Shown: piece after piece, positions 42,438-51,101 of the stretch
Layout of the letters: every line of letters begins with the position of its first letter
Numbering within the stretch: the stretch's first letter is position 1
NCBI RefSeq assembly: GCF_001427905.1
Contig: NZ_LMEF01000008.1
Location: 21,999-85,998 of the forward strand
Reading direction: 5' to 3'
DNA: 64,000 bases
Origin: Flavobacterium sp. Root420
GTDB lineage: Bacteria; Bacteroidota; Bacteroidia; Flavobacteriales; Flavobacteriaceae
The notes under the pieces: model-generated
Databases searched by the model: none
Seen by the model: only the letters and a program-made list of their open reading frames with translations
Told to the model about the DNA's origin: nothing
Position numbers and translations under genes: made by a program

Positions 42438-42623
42438 GTGAGCAAGAAAGAAAAAGACAAGGACAAAAAAAAGGATAAGAAGAAAAAGAAGAATAAAGTT
42501 ATCCTTGAGAACATTAAGAAGTTAGAAAACTGTAAATCTTCTTGTTGTGAAAAATACAAAAAGAGCGAAAAGAAACGCTGCTCGCGTTGTCCTATGTTCG
42601 ATTTATTCAAAAAAACTGCTTAA
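42438..42623 (+). CDS. Lysine- and cysteine-rich 61-residue protein
   Basis: Start GTG at 42438, preceded by AAGGAAA, one of the few Shine-Dalgarno-like sequences seen here. The N-terminal third is almost all Lys and Asp (KKEKDKDKKKDKKKKKNK). The C-terminal part carries five Cys in C-x4-CC then C-x2-C spacing (ENCKSSCCEKYKKSEKKRCS, then RCP), which could bind a metal. It sits between ferritin and DUF2461 with its own -7 box and terminator, which supports a real gene. Function unknown. Confidence 0.75.
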   Translation: MSKKEKDKDKKKDKKKKKNKVILENIKKLENCKSSCCEKYKKSEKKRCSRCPMFDLFKKTA

Positions 42624-42635
42624 ACAATATATTTC

Positions 42636-42664
42636 AAAACCCACCGAAAAATCTGGTGGGTTTT
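42636..42664 (+). terminator. Terminator after the microprotein
   Basis: AAAACCCACC (42636-42645) and GGTGGGTTTT (42655-42664) are perfect complements followed by TT. The position confirms that transcription ends shortly after 42623. Confidence 0.92.
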
Positions 42665-42715
42665 TTGTTTAAATTGCAGACCTCTTTTGATATTAAAAAG
42701 TTTCAAAATTTAACT

Positions 42716-43408
42716 ATGGAAAACCAGATTACGATACCTAAATCCTCTCTTGATTTTTTGCTTCAACTTAAAAGCAACAATAACAAACCCTGGTTTGAGA
42801 CAAATAAGCCTACTTACTTAAACGAATTAAATCATATCGAAAATTTTGCAGGTGCCTTGCTTCAGGAACTTTCTAAAACGGATGTTCTTGAAACTGCTTC
42901 CGGAAAGAAAAGTGTTTACCGAATTTATCGCGATATTCGGTTCTCTAAAGATAAAACTCCTTTTAAAACCTTTTGGGGAGGAAGTTACACCAGAGCAACA
43001 GCAGCAAGACGTGGTGGTTATTATTTTCATCTGGAACAAGGAAACAGTTTTCTTGCCGGTGGATTTTGGGGACCAAATGCAGCAGACTTAAAACGAATAA
43101 GAACTGAATTTGGACATGATCCTGAATCCATGAAAAAAATATTGAACTCAAAATCTTTTATCGACACTTTCGGGACTTTACAAGGCGAACAGCTTAAAAC
43201 AGCTCCAAAAGGTTTTGATGTAAATCATGAAGCCATTGATTTACTTCGTTACAAACAATTTTTGGTCATGAAACGTTTTACTGATGATGAAGTTTTAAGT
43301 CCGCATTTTTTAGAACAGGCATTGGAAACCTTCAAAAACATGAGACCCTTCTTTGACTATATGAGCGAAATTTTGACAACGGATATAAATGGTGCTTCTG
43401 TTTTATAA
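42716..43408 (+). CDS. DUF2461 family protein
   Basis: A 230-residue cytoplasmic protein with the DUF2461 (TIGR02453) pattern: FLLQLKSNNNKPWFETNK, VYRIYRDIRFSKDKTPFKTF, GGYYFHLEQGNSFLAGGFWG and LLRYKQFLVMKRFTDDEVL. The ATG at 42716 is used because the upstream frame crosses the terminator at 42636-42664. No function is established for the family. Confidence 0.9.
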   Translation: MENQITIPKSSLDFLLQLKSNNNKPWFETNKPTYLNELNHIENFAGALLQELSKTDVLETASGKKSVYRIYRDIRFSKDKTPFKTFWGGSYTRATAARRGGYYFHLEQGNSFLAGGFWGPNAADLKRIRTEFGHDPESMKKILNSKSFIDTFGTLQGEQLKTAPKGFDVNHEAIDLLRYKQFLVMKRFTDDEVLSPHFLEQALETFKNMRPFFDYMSEILTTDINGASVL

Positions 43409-43419
43409 TTATACATACA

Positions 43420-43469
43420 AAACCCGACAGTCCCGATCCCGAAGTTTCGGGATCGGGACTGTCGGGTTT
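43420..43469. terminator. 50-base near-perfect palindrome, bidirectional terminator
   Basis: Arms 43420-43443 and 43446-43469 are exact 24-base complements, containing CCCGACAGTCCCGATCCCG. The stem is GC-rich, unlike surrounding DNA, and lies between convergent DUF2461 and ssb genes. Confidence 0.9.
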
Positions 43470-43489
43470 ACTTCACAGAGCAAATAGTA

Positions 43490-43822
43490 CTACTTGTTTA
43501 GCAACAATATTTCATTTACTACAACTTCGGTTATATACTTCTTCTCACCGTTTTTGTCATCATAACTTCTGTGGGTTAGTTTTCCTTCAATAGCAACTTC
43601 TTTTCCTTTTACTACATATTTTTCGATAATTTCAGCGACTTTACCCCAAGCTGTAACACGGTGCCAATCCGTTTGTTCTATTTTTTCACCTTTGTCATTT
43701 TTATAATAATCGTGTGTTGCGATCGTTAGTTGTGCTAATTTTTTTCCATTTTCTAAGGTTTTGATTTCAGGGTCGTTTCCTACGTTCCCAATTAGTTGTA
43801 CTCTGTTTTTCATTGCATTCAT
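43490..43822 (-). CDS. ssb: Short single-stranded DNA-binding protein
   Basis: An OB-fold SSB: NRVQLIGNVGNDPEIKTLEN, ANGK-like KKLAQLTIATHDYY, TDWHRVTAWGKVAEI and VVKGKEVAIEGKLTHRSYDD. It is only 110 residues and ends right after the fold (NEILLLNK). It therefore lacks the flexible linker and acidic DDDIPF-type tail that recruits replication partners. It is probably a second, specialised SSB rather than the replicative one. The start could also be the ATG three codons later (43813). Confidence 0.9.
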   Translation of the reverse strand: MNAMKNRVQLIGNVGNDPEIKTLENGKKLAQLTIATHDYYKNDKGEKIEQTDWHRVTAWGKVAEIIEKYVVKGKEVAIEGKLTHRSYDDKNGEKKYITEVVVNEILLLNK

Positions 43823-43953
43823 GGCGTATACTTTTTAAATGTTCTTATAAAATTGAATTCATTTGTCAAATTCAACAATGCAAAGATGCGGTTGATTTCA
43901 AAAATTAGCCGGTTAACAACTATTTACTTTCGGTTGTAACTATTTGTAAGCGT

Positions 43954-43982
43954 TTGTAAATGGAAATATTTCACTATATTTG
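43954..43982 (+). promoter_or_regulatory. Promoter of the GNAT-nitrilase unit
   Basis: TTG at 43954-43956, then 18 bases, then TATATTTG at 43975-43982. This is a full match to the Bacteroidota TTG/TAnnTTTG promoter, 19 bases before the ATG at 44002. Confidence 0.7.
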
Positions 43983-44001
43983 AGATAAATCTTACTTATA
44001 T

Positions 44002-45531
44002 ATGCAGGCGAAAATTAATAAAGTCGAATTAAGAAACTTAGAACTACATGATTACGAACAATTGAAAAATTCAATGGTTGAATCGTATCCGGAAATGGCC
44101 AACACTTATTGGAGATCAAATGATATTAAAAAACTGTTATCTATATTTCCTGAAGGTCAATTGGTTATTTTAGTAGACGGAATTGTTGTAGGATCAGCCT
44201 TATCACTAATAGTAGATGAAAAATTAGTTGACAAAAGACATAATTACAGACAAATCATTGGAGATTATACTTTTTCAACCCATAATCCAAATGGCGAAAT
44301 TTTGTATGGTATTGACGTTTTTATTCATCCTCATTATCGTGGCTTACGTTTAGGCCGTCGTTTATACGATGCCCGCAAGGAACTTTGCGAGCAATTAAAT
44401 CTAAAAGCAATAGTTTTTGCGGGAAGAATTCCTAATTACGCACAGCATTCAAAAAAACTCACCCCTAAAACTTATATAGACAAAGTAAAACATAAGGAAT
44501 TACATGATCCTGTGCTTTCTTTTCAGTTAAGCAATGATTTTCACGTTTTGAAAATTATCAAAAATTATTTGGAAGGCGACGAAGAATCAAAAGAATTTGC
44601 GGTGCTTTTAGAATGGAACAATGTCTATTATGATGAAAGTCCGAAGCTAATCAATCTGGAAAAAAGTGTCATTCGACTAGGATTAATCCAATGGCAAATG
44701 CGTCAATTGAATAATATAGAAGAATTTTTCGAACAATCAGAATTTTTTATTGATGTTGTTTCTGGCTATGGCGCCGATTTTGCCTTGTTCCCCGAACTTT
44801 TTATTGCGCCCCTGATGGCAGATTATAATCATTTATCCGAGGCGGAAGCGATTCGGGAGCTTGCCCGATATTCTGATCCTATCAGAAAACGTTTTCAGGA
44901 ATTTGCCATTTCGTATAACATCAATATCATTACCGGAAGCATGCCTTATTTAGACAATGGTAACTTATACAACGTTGGTTTTTTATGCAAAAGAGACGGA
45001 ACTTCAGAAATGTATACCAAAATTCATGTGACTCCAAATGAAGTACAACATTGGGGAATGAAAGGCGGATCGCAGTTTAAAACCTTTGATACGGATTGCG
45101 GTAAAATTGGAATTTTAATTTGTTATGATGTTGAGTTCCCGGAACTTTCAAGAATCATGGCCAATGAGGGCATGAATATATTATTTGTTCCTTTTTTAAC
45201 CGATACCCAAAATGCCTACACGCGCGTAAAACATTGTTCGCAAGCACGTGCCATCGAAAATGAATGTTATGTTGCTATTGCCGGCTGTGTAGGTAATTTG
45301 CCTAAAGTAAACAATATGGATATTCAATATGCACAGGCTTCTGTTTTTACGCCTTCTGATTTCGCTTTTCCGAGCAACGGAATTAAAGCCGAAGCTACCC
45401 CAAATACTGAAATGACACTCATCGTTGATGTTGATTTGAACTTATTAAAACAACTTCATGAACATGGAAGTGTACGAATATTAAAAGACAGAAGACATGA
45501 TTTATACGAAATTAAAAAAATTGAACAATGA
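44002..45531 (+). CDS. GNAT acetyltransferase fused to carbon-nitrogen hydrolase
   Basis: Residues ~1-190 form a GNAT domain (YGIDVFIHPHYRGLRLGRRL is the acetyl-CoA-binding motif A). Residues ~220-500 form a nitrilase-superfamily domain with the catalytic triad Glu (FALFPELF), Lys (YTKIHVTPNE) and Cys (GILICYDVEFPEL). Such fusions are widespread but the reaction is not known; an amidase that deacylates or transfers to an amine is plausible. It overlaps the next gene by four bases (ATGA) and has a good promoter. Confidence 0.92.
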   Translation: MQAKINKVELRNLELHDYEQLKNSMVESYPEMANTYWRSNDIKKLLSIFPEGQLVILVDGIVVGSALSLIVDEKLVDKRHNYRQIIGDYTFSTHNPNGEILYGIDVFIHPHYRGLRLGRRLYDARKELCEQLNLKAIVFAGRIPNYAQHSKKLTPKTYIDKVKHKELHDPVLSFQLSNDFHVLKIIKNYLEGDEESKEFAVLLEWNNVYYDESPKLINLEKSVIRLGLIQWQMRQLNNIEEFFEQSEFFIDVVSGYGADFALFPELFIAPLMADYNHLSEAEAIRELARYSDPIRKRFQEFAISYNINIITGSMPYLDNGNLYNVGFLCKRDGTSEMYTKIHVTPNEVQHWGMKGGSQFKTFDTDCGKIGILICYDVEFPELSRIMANEGMNILFVPFLTDTQNAYTRVKHCSQARAIENECYVAIAGCVGNLPKVNNMDIQYAQASVFTPSDFAFPSNGIKAEATPNTEMTLIVDVDLNLLKQLHEHGSVRILKDRRHDLYEIKKIEQ

Positions 45532-45875
45532 AAACCTGCCTTGAATGCTCCGAAAAAATTGTAGGCCGTGAAGACAAAAAGTTTTGTTCCGATAGTTGTC
45601 GAAATGCCTACAACAACAAAATAAATAAGGACAGCACTAATTTCATGCGAAATGTAAACAACAAATTACGAAAAAATTACCGTATTTTGGTCGAGCTAAA
45701 CACGGAGGGGAAATCAAAGGCAACAAGGGATAAAATGATCAATAAAGGTTTTGATTTTGATTTCTTTACCAATATCTTGCAGACCAAAACAGGGAATACC
45801 TACTATTTCTTGTATGACCAGGGATATAGATCTTTGGACAATGATTATTTTATGCTTGTAAAAAAAGAAATATAG
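45528..45875 (+). CDS. Zinc-ribbon protein, DUF2116-like
   Basis: A 115-residue protein that begins with a zinc-ribbon: TCLECSEKIVGREDKKFCSD then SCRNAYNN, giving four Cys as C-x2-C and C-x3-C. The rest is basic and helical, ending in a short strand-rich part (NTYYFLYDQGYRSLDNDYFM). It could bind nucleic acid. It is translationally coupled to the GNAT-nitrilase gene (ATGA overlap) and followed 11 bases later by an M28 peptidase gene. Confidence 0.8.
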   Translation: MKTCLECSEKIVGREDKKFCSDSCRNAYNNKINKDSTNFMRNVNNKLRKNYRILVELNTEGKSKATRDKMINKGFDFDFFTNILQTKTGNTYYFLYDQGYRSLDNDYFMLVKKEI

Positions 45876-45886
45876 TACTATTCATC

Positions 45887-48292
45887 ATGAAAAAAAACCC
45901 CACCTCAATTCTTGCCGTAGTATGTATTTTAGCAATTCTTGGTATTATTTACGCCACCATGATGCCGCAATGGATTTCGAAAGAAGAGGAAGCTCTTGCC
46001 GAATTTTCGACCGAAAGGGCCCTAAACCAAGTCGAAATTATTGCTCAAAAACCACATTATGTCGGATCAACTAATCACGAATTAGTAGCAAACTACCTTA
46101 AACTTGAATTGAACCGAATTGGTTTAGAGACTTCTGTTCAGGAAGGATTTACACTAAACAACAAGGGGCTTTTAGTAAAATCCAAAAACATTCTGGCCCG
46201 CATAAAAGGGACCAACAACTCAAAAGCGCTTTTATTACTATCCCATTACGACAGCGCGCCACATTCATTTTCTAAAGGAGCAAGTGATGATGCTTCGGGC
46301 GTAGCCACCATTCTTGAAGGTATTCGTGCTTTTATGTACTCCAAACAACCACAAAAAAACGATATTATAATTCTTTTTTCAGATGCTGAAGAATTAGGAT
46401 TAAACGGTGCTGAACTGTTTGTAAACAAACATCCGTGGGCTAAAGACGTTGGTTTGGTTATTAATTTTGAAGCCCGAGGATCTTCAGGTCCAAGCTATAT
46501 GTTAATGGAAACCAATAAAGGAAATGAAGCTCTTGTAAAAGAATTTTCAAAAGCCAAAACCAAATATCCGGTTTCTAATTCGTTGATGTACAGCATTTAC
46601 AAAATGCTTCCAAACGATACTGATTTAACTGTTTTTAGAGAACAAGGAAATATTCAGGGATTTAATTTTGCTTTTATCGATGGGCATTATAATTATCATA
46701 CCCAACAAGACGACATTTATCATTTAAATAAAATGACACTGGCACATCAGGGGACATATCTGATGCCTTTATTAAAATACTTTTCAAACATCGACTTAAA
46801 TGCAACAAACTCAACTGTAGATGATGTTTATTTCAGCGTTCCATTCTCATTTATAAGTTACCCGTTTACCTGGGTTTTCCCAATGACAATAATTGCTTTG
46901 GGTTTACTAATTATTTTTATTTTTATTGGAAAAGCAAAACGCTTAATCTCTTTCAGGGAGATTTTCAGAGGTTTTGTTCCGTTTTTGGGAGCTTTAATCA
47001 TTGCCGGTTTGGTAACTTTTTTAGGATGGAAAATCGTTTTGCAGATCTACCCTCAATATTCAGATTTGCTTAATGGCTTTACCTACAATGGACATGCTTA
47101 CATTGGAGCATTTGTTACTTTAACTATCGCGATTTGCTTCGCTTTTTACAACCATTTTTCAGAAACAAAAATTACGATGAATCACTTCGTAGCGCCTTTG
47201 CTGCTATGGATCATTATCAATTTATATTTAGCCAATAGCTTAACCGGCGCAGGATTCCTTATCATTCCGGTTTATTTTGGAATTTTCTTATTTGGAATTT
47301 TTGTTGTTACACAACATTACAGTTTGGGTTTAAACTTATTATTTACGCTTCCGGCGCTTATAATTGTTGCACCATTTATTGTAATGTTCCCAATTGGTTT
47401 AGGCTTGAAGATTCTTTTTGGAAGTGCCGTACTTACTGTTTTACTTTTCGGATTATTGCTTCCAATTTTTGGTGATTTTATTAGAAAAGGGGCATGGGCC
47501 ACATTCTTTTTTGTTGTATCTATTGGTTTTTTTGTTTACGCAGGTTACAATTCTGGTTACGAGCACGGAAAAGCAAAATCGAACAGTTTACTTTACGTAT
47601 ACAATGCCGATACAAATTCTGCCGTATGGACAACATACGATGTAAATCTTGATGATTGGACCAAAACCTATTTGGGAGAAAAAAATCAAAAAGCGGTTGG
47701 GCTAAATGCGCTGCCACTTGCCAGCAAATACAATTCTGGTTTTACCTACAGTGCCATTGCACCGGTTGTTGATGTTCCTAAACCAACAATTTCTTTCTTA
47801 AAAGACAGTGTCGTAGGTAACAATCGTTATATGAAAATACAAATTACACCGAACCGCAAGGTCAATCGTTACGATATTTTTGCCCATCCTAAAATGACTT
47901 TTTACAACTTTAAAGCCAATGGAGTTTCAACTTCTGGCCAAAAAGGAAATAGTCTGGAAAGAGAGGGCATGAAGATTTTATGTTATTATGTTGTAGGTAA
48001 TGAACCACTTGTAATGGAATTCTACATCAATAAATCGTCTATTTTTGATATGGATTTAATTGAAAGCTCTTTCGATTTGATGACCAATCCATTATTCCAG
48101 GTAAAACCAAGAAGCGACTGGATGATGCCGACACCTTTTGTTTTGAATGATGCTGTTTTAATTCAGCAAAAAATAAAAAGATATACCGCGCCAGTTCCAA
48201 CAATCGAAGCTGCGCCAATCAAAGATAGTGTGACTGTTGCGAAAGACAGTTTAACACCAGTAGCTAAACCGCAACAAAACAATAGTTTATAA
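45887..48292 (+). CDS. M28 peptidase with C-terminal membrane domain
   Basis: One N-terminal membrane helix, then a zinc aminopeptidase domain of family M28 (residues ~50-310). Metal ligands are visible in LLLSHYDSAPHS, KGASDDASGVAT, FSDAEELGLNGA, FEARGSSG and HYNYHTQQDD. About eight further helices (residues ~320-560) and a ~230-residue soluble C-terminal domain follow. The plan resembles the eukaryotic ERMP1/Fxna peptidases. The catalytic domain should face the periplasm. It is third in the unit with the GNAT-nitrilase and zinc-ribbon genes. Confidence 0.92.
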   Translation: MKKNPTSILAVVCILAILGIIYATMMPQWISKEEEALAEFSTERALNQVEIIAQKPHYVGSTNHELVANYLKLELNRIGLETSVQEGFTLNNKGLLVKSKNILARIKGTNNSKALLLLSHYDSAPHSFSKGASDDASGVATILEGIRAFMYSKQPQKNDIIILFSDAEELGLNGAELFVNKHPWAKDVGLVINFEARGSSGPSYMLMETNKGNEALVKEFSKAKTKYPVSNSLMYSIYKMLPNDTDLTVFREQGNIQGFNFAFIDGHYNYHTQQDDIYHLNKMTLAHQGTYLMPLLKYFSNIDLNATNSTVDDVYFSVPFSFISYPFTWVFPMTIIALGLLIIFIFIGKAKRLISFREIFRGFVPFLGALIIAGLVTFLGWKIVLQIYPQYSDLLNGFTYNGHAYIGAFVTLTIAICFAFYNHFSETKITMNHFVAPLLLWIIINLYLANSLTGAGFLIIPVYFGIFLFGIFVVTQHYSLGLNLLFTLPALIIVAPFIVMFPIGLGLKILFGSAVLTVLLFGLLLPIFGDFIRKGAWATFFFVVSIGFFVYAGYNSGYEHGKAKSNSLLYVYNADTNSAVWTTYDVNLDDWTKTYLGEKNQKAVGLNALPLASKYNSGFTYSAIAPVVDVPKPTISFLKDSVVGNNRYMKIQITPNRKVNRYDIFAHPKMTFYNFKANGVSTSGQKGNSLEREGMKILCYYVVGNEPLVMEFYINKSSIFDMDLIESSFDLMTNPLFQVKPRSDWMMPTPFVLNDAVLIQQKIKRYTAPVPTIEAAPIKDSVTVAKDSLTPVAKPQQNNSL

Positions 48293-48308
48293 AATAGAAA
48301 TACCTTAT

Positions 48309-49181
48309 ATGAAGAAAAGAATTCTGATTTTTATAGCATTTGCAAGCTTCCCGACTATTTATGCACAAGCTGTAGAAGAAAAAATAGCCGTAAAAACATG
48401 TGATTGTTTGCAAAAAAATTCAGGCATTATTACAGAAGATATCTTTAGAGACTGCCTGACCAGCACAATGTCTGAAACTATATTAACCGATAAGGACACA
48501 AAAGTTAGAGAATCGATTAACACGGTTGACGGAATTAAAAGCATGATTCAAAAAGTGAGTGATGCTGTCATTAAAAAATGTCCAAAATTATTACCGCAGG
48601 AGCCTGAAGACAAAACGACTATTTTTTACGCAGATTCAAAAAATGAAAAGGCACAGAACTCATATATCATTGCAAAAGATTTCATGAAAGCTAACAACTA
48701 TAAGATGGCTATTGAAGCTTTGCAACTTTCGTTGAAGGAAGATCCTAATTTTGTACTCGCTCTGGATGACATTGCCGTTTGCTACCGACAGTTAAATGAT
48801 TATGATAATGCAATCACATATTATAAAAAATCGCTTGCTATTTTTCCGGAAGGCGATTTAGCACTAATGAACATTGGGGTTGCTTATACCTTAAAATCTG
48901 ATTTTAAGACGGCTATCGAATATTATGAAAAACTAATCAAATTCCAGCCTAATAATGCAGAAGGTTACTTTGGTGCCGGAAAAAATTATTTTGTTCTAAA
49001 TGATGACGAAAAGGCGCTCGACAACATTTTCATGGCCCATGTTATCTACACCAACGAAAAATCAGAATATGTAAAAGATTCTGAACAGCTTTTGGGAGCT
49101 ATTTATCAAAAAATGAAATCTGAAAATAAAGAAGATTTATTCAAAAAAATTGCAGAGAAAAACAACGTTAAAATCGAGTAA
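48309..49181 (+). CDS. Exported TPR protein
   Basis: Signal peptide MKKRILIFIAFASFPTIYA, then a Cys-containing helical region (VKTCDCLQKNSGIITED) and at least three TPR units from about residue 115 (YKMAIEALQLSLKEDPNFVL, YDNAITYYKKSLAIFPEGDL, FKTAIEYYEKLIKFQPNNAE). It is probably a periplasmic scaffold. It lies 16 bases after the M28 peptidase and 2 bases before the AHSA1 gene, so it is likely in the same transcript. Confidence 0.87.
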   Translation: MKKRILIFIAFASFPTIYAQAVEEKIAVKTCDCLQKNSGIITEDIFRDCLTSTMSETILTDKDTKVRESINTVDGIKSMIQKVSDAVIKKCPKLLPQEPEDKTTIFYADSKNEKAQNSYIIAKDFMKANNYKMAIEALQLSLKEDPNFVLALDDIAVCYRQLNDYDNAITYYKKSLAIFPEGDLALMNIGVAYTLKSDFKTAIEYYEKLIKFQPNNAEGYFGAGKNYFVLNDDEKALDNIFMAHVIYTNEKSEYVKDSEQLLGAIYQKMKSENKEDLFKKIAEKNNVKIE

Positions 49182-49183
49182 AA

Positions 49184-49603
49184 ATGGCAACAAATATTTC
49201 TACAATAGTACTGAATGCCCCAGTCGAAAAAGTATGGAATGTCTTAACAAAACCGGAACTGGTCAAACAATGGCAATACGGTAGCGATTTAATTACAGAC
49301 TGGAAAGTTGGCAATGAAATCAGATTCAGGAATGAATGGGAAGGTCAGTTTTTTGAACAATGGGGAACTATTTTAGAAGTTGTACCGAATCAAAAAATCA
49401 AATATTCTTTGTTTTTTCCGAGGCCGGAATTAGAAGATAAGCCCGAGAATTATTTCATTATGAGTTATGTTTTATCCGAAGAAAATCAAAAAACCAAACT
49501 TGAAATTATTCAGGAAGACAATCGCCCTGGCGCTGTACAGGAAGAACCTCAAGGTGAAGAAAACCCTATTCTTCAAGGATTAAAAGCAATAATAGAATCA
49601 TAA
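49184..49603 (+). CDS. AHSA1/SRPBCC-domain protein
   Basis: A 139-residue protein with the START-like fold of Aha1-C family: TIVLNAPVEKVWNVLTKPEL, WQYGSDLITDWKVGNEIRFR, EQWGTILEVVPNQKIKYSLF and a C-terminal helix. The fold binds small hydrophobic ligands; no specific function is implied. It begins two bases after the TPR gene's stop. A strong terminator closes the unit. Confidence 0.85.
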   Translation: MATNISTIVLNAPVEKVWNVLTKPELVKQWQYGSDLITDWKVGNEIRFRNEWEGQFFEQWGTILEVVPNQKIKYSLFFPRPELEDKPENYFIMSYVLSEENQKTKLEIIQEDNRPGAVQEEPQGEENPILQGLKAIIES

Positions 49604-49621
49604 GATTCATTTTTAAAATAT

Positions 49622-49657
49622 AAGAAGGCCAACTTTAGCTGTAAAGTTGGCCTTCTT
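49622..49657. terminator. Bidirectional terminator
   Basis: AAGAAGGCCAACTTT (49622-49636) and AAAGTTGGCCTTCTT (49643-49657) form a perfect 15-base stem. It ends two bases before the rhodanese stop and 18 bases after the AHSA1 stop. Confidence 0.92.
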
Positions 49658-49659
49658 TT

Positions 49660-50055
49660 TTAGCAGGCACATTCTATTTTCAATCCTGCTTCTACGCCCT
49701 TTGTCCCTTCAGTGGCGTATCCGTCAAACTTCCACCACTCTATTCCTCCAATTAATTCTTTTACTTTAAAACCTAATTTTGCCATATTCAAAGCGCCTCT
49801 TGTCGAAGCGTTACAACCAATTCCGTCACAATACGTTACATACAAAACGGCTTTATCTAAATGTTGGGTATTTTCAATCGTCATTTCGCGATGCGGAATA
49901 TTAATCGCTGTCGGAATATGTTCTGCTTCAAAACCAAATGCCTTTCGGGCGTCAATAACAACTACTTTTTCTCCGTTATTCAAGGCATCAAACAAATCAG
50001 AAGGATCCATTTCGAAAGCCAGTTTGTTTTCATAATGTTTAATTTGTGCTTCCAT
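49660..50055 (-). CDS. Rhodanese-domain protein
   Basis: A 131-residue single rhodanese domain: KVVVIDARKAFGFEAEHIP, AINIPHREM, and the active loop TYCDGIGCNASTRGALNMAK with candidate sulphur-carrying Cys near residues 76 and 81. It ends with a Cys-x-Cys pair (KIECAC). It may transfer sulphur or act on thiol compounds. It is divergent from a LysR-type regulator 143 bases away. Confidence 0.9.
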   Translation of the reverse strand: MEAQIKHYENKLAFEMDPSDLFDALNNGEKVVVIDARKAFGFEAEHIPTAINIPHREMTIENTQHLDKAVLYVTYCDGIGCNASTRGALNMAKLGFKVKELIGGIEWWKFDGYATEGTKGVEAGLKIECAC

Positions 50056-50198
50056 TTTTTCTGTTTTTATGGTTTTGTTTTTTCAAAAGTAGATGAACAT
50101 TTAATACTATAAAAACGAAAAGAATTCATCAACTACATTACTTTTTTTCATGAAAAAGCCGTTCTAAAATTTTGTTTCTTTGTATAAATTCTCTAAAA

Positions 50199-51101
50199 AT
50201 GGAAATACGTCACTTAAGATTGATAAAAGCAATTGTCGAAGAAGGAAGCATCACCAAAGCGATAGATAAACTTCATTTGACACAATCGGCCCTGAGTCAT
50301 CAACTTAAAGAAGCTGAATATCAATTGGGAACAGCCATTTTTTTGAGAACAAATAAAAAACTGGTTTTGACGAAAGCCGGAGAGAAAATCTACGAGCTCG
50401 CCAACGAAATTCTGGATAAACTTTCTCAAACCCAAACTCAAATTAAACAAATGGTTTTTGGAGAATATGGTGAAATCCGAATTAGTACCGAGTGTTTCTC
50501 GAGTTATCATTGGCTTCCGTCGGTAATGAAACAATTTCATCTTTTGTATCCTAATGTTGAATTGAAAATTGTGACCGAAGCGACGCATATTCCACTCCAA
50601 AAATTATTAGAAAACACGATTGATATCGCCATTATTAGCGATCAGATCAATGACAACAATATTAAATATCTGGAACTTGTTCAGGATGAAGTTGTAATGG
50701 TGGTTTCTGAAAATCATGCCTGGGCAAATAAAAAATACGTTATTGCCGAAGATTTTGTCAACGAACATCTTTTGATTCATTCCCTTCCAATGGAAACCGT
50801 TACCATTCATCACTTTCTTTTGGCTCCAGCCAAAGTAACTCCGAAGAAAATTACAGCCTTGCCTTTAACAGAAGCTTGTCTGGAAATGGTGAAAGCGGAT
50901 ATGGGCGTTATGTCAATGGCAAAATGGGCTTTGTTACCCCATTTAAAAAACAATCCGATAAAAGCCATCAAAATTGGAAAAAATGGATTGAAGAGAAAGC
51001 ATTTTATCGCGATTCGGGACAATCAGGAATATCCAGCCTATTTTCATCATTTTATCACCTTTTTACAAACCGAAATTAACCTGCAATGGAATATACAATA
51101 A
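50199..51101 (+). CDS. LysR-type transcriptional regulator
   Basis: The first 60 residues form a winged helix-turn-helix (MEIRHLRLIKAIVEEGSITK, LTQSALSHQLKEAEYQLG, FLRTNKKLVLTKAGEKIYEL). The rest is the periplasmic-binding-like effector domain (IRISTECFSSYHWLP, LLENTIDIAIISDQ). This front is closest to MetR-like regulators. LysR proteins usually control a divergent gene, which points to the rhodanese gene. The stop overlaps the next gene by 16 bases. Confidence 0.93.
   Translation: MEIRHLRLIKAIVEEGSITKAIDKLHLTQSALSHQLKEAEYQLGTAIFLRTNKKLVLTKAGEKIYELANEILDKLSQTQTQIKQMVFGEYGEIRISTECFSSYHWLPSVMKQFHLLYPNVELKIVTEATHIPLQKLLENTIDIAIISDQINDNNIKYLELVQDEVVMVVSENHAWANKKYVIAEDFVNEHLLIHSLPMETVTIHHFLLAPAKVTPKKITALPLTEACLEMVKADMGVMSMAKWALLPHLKNNPIKAIKIGKNGLKRKHFIAIRDNQEYPAYFHHFITFLQTEINLQWNIQ

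Noticed and set aside
50214..50600. 128-residue frame antisense to the LysR gene
   Set aside because: Full overlap with a clear regulator gene and no promoter or recognisable motif.
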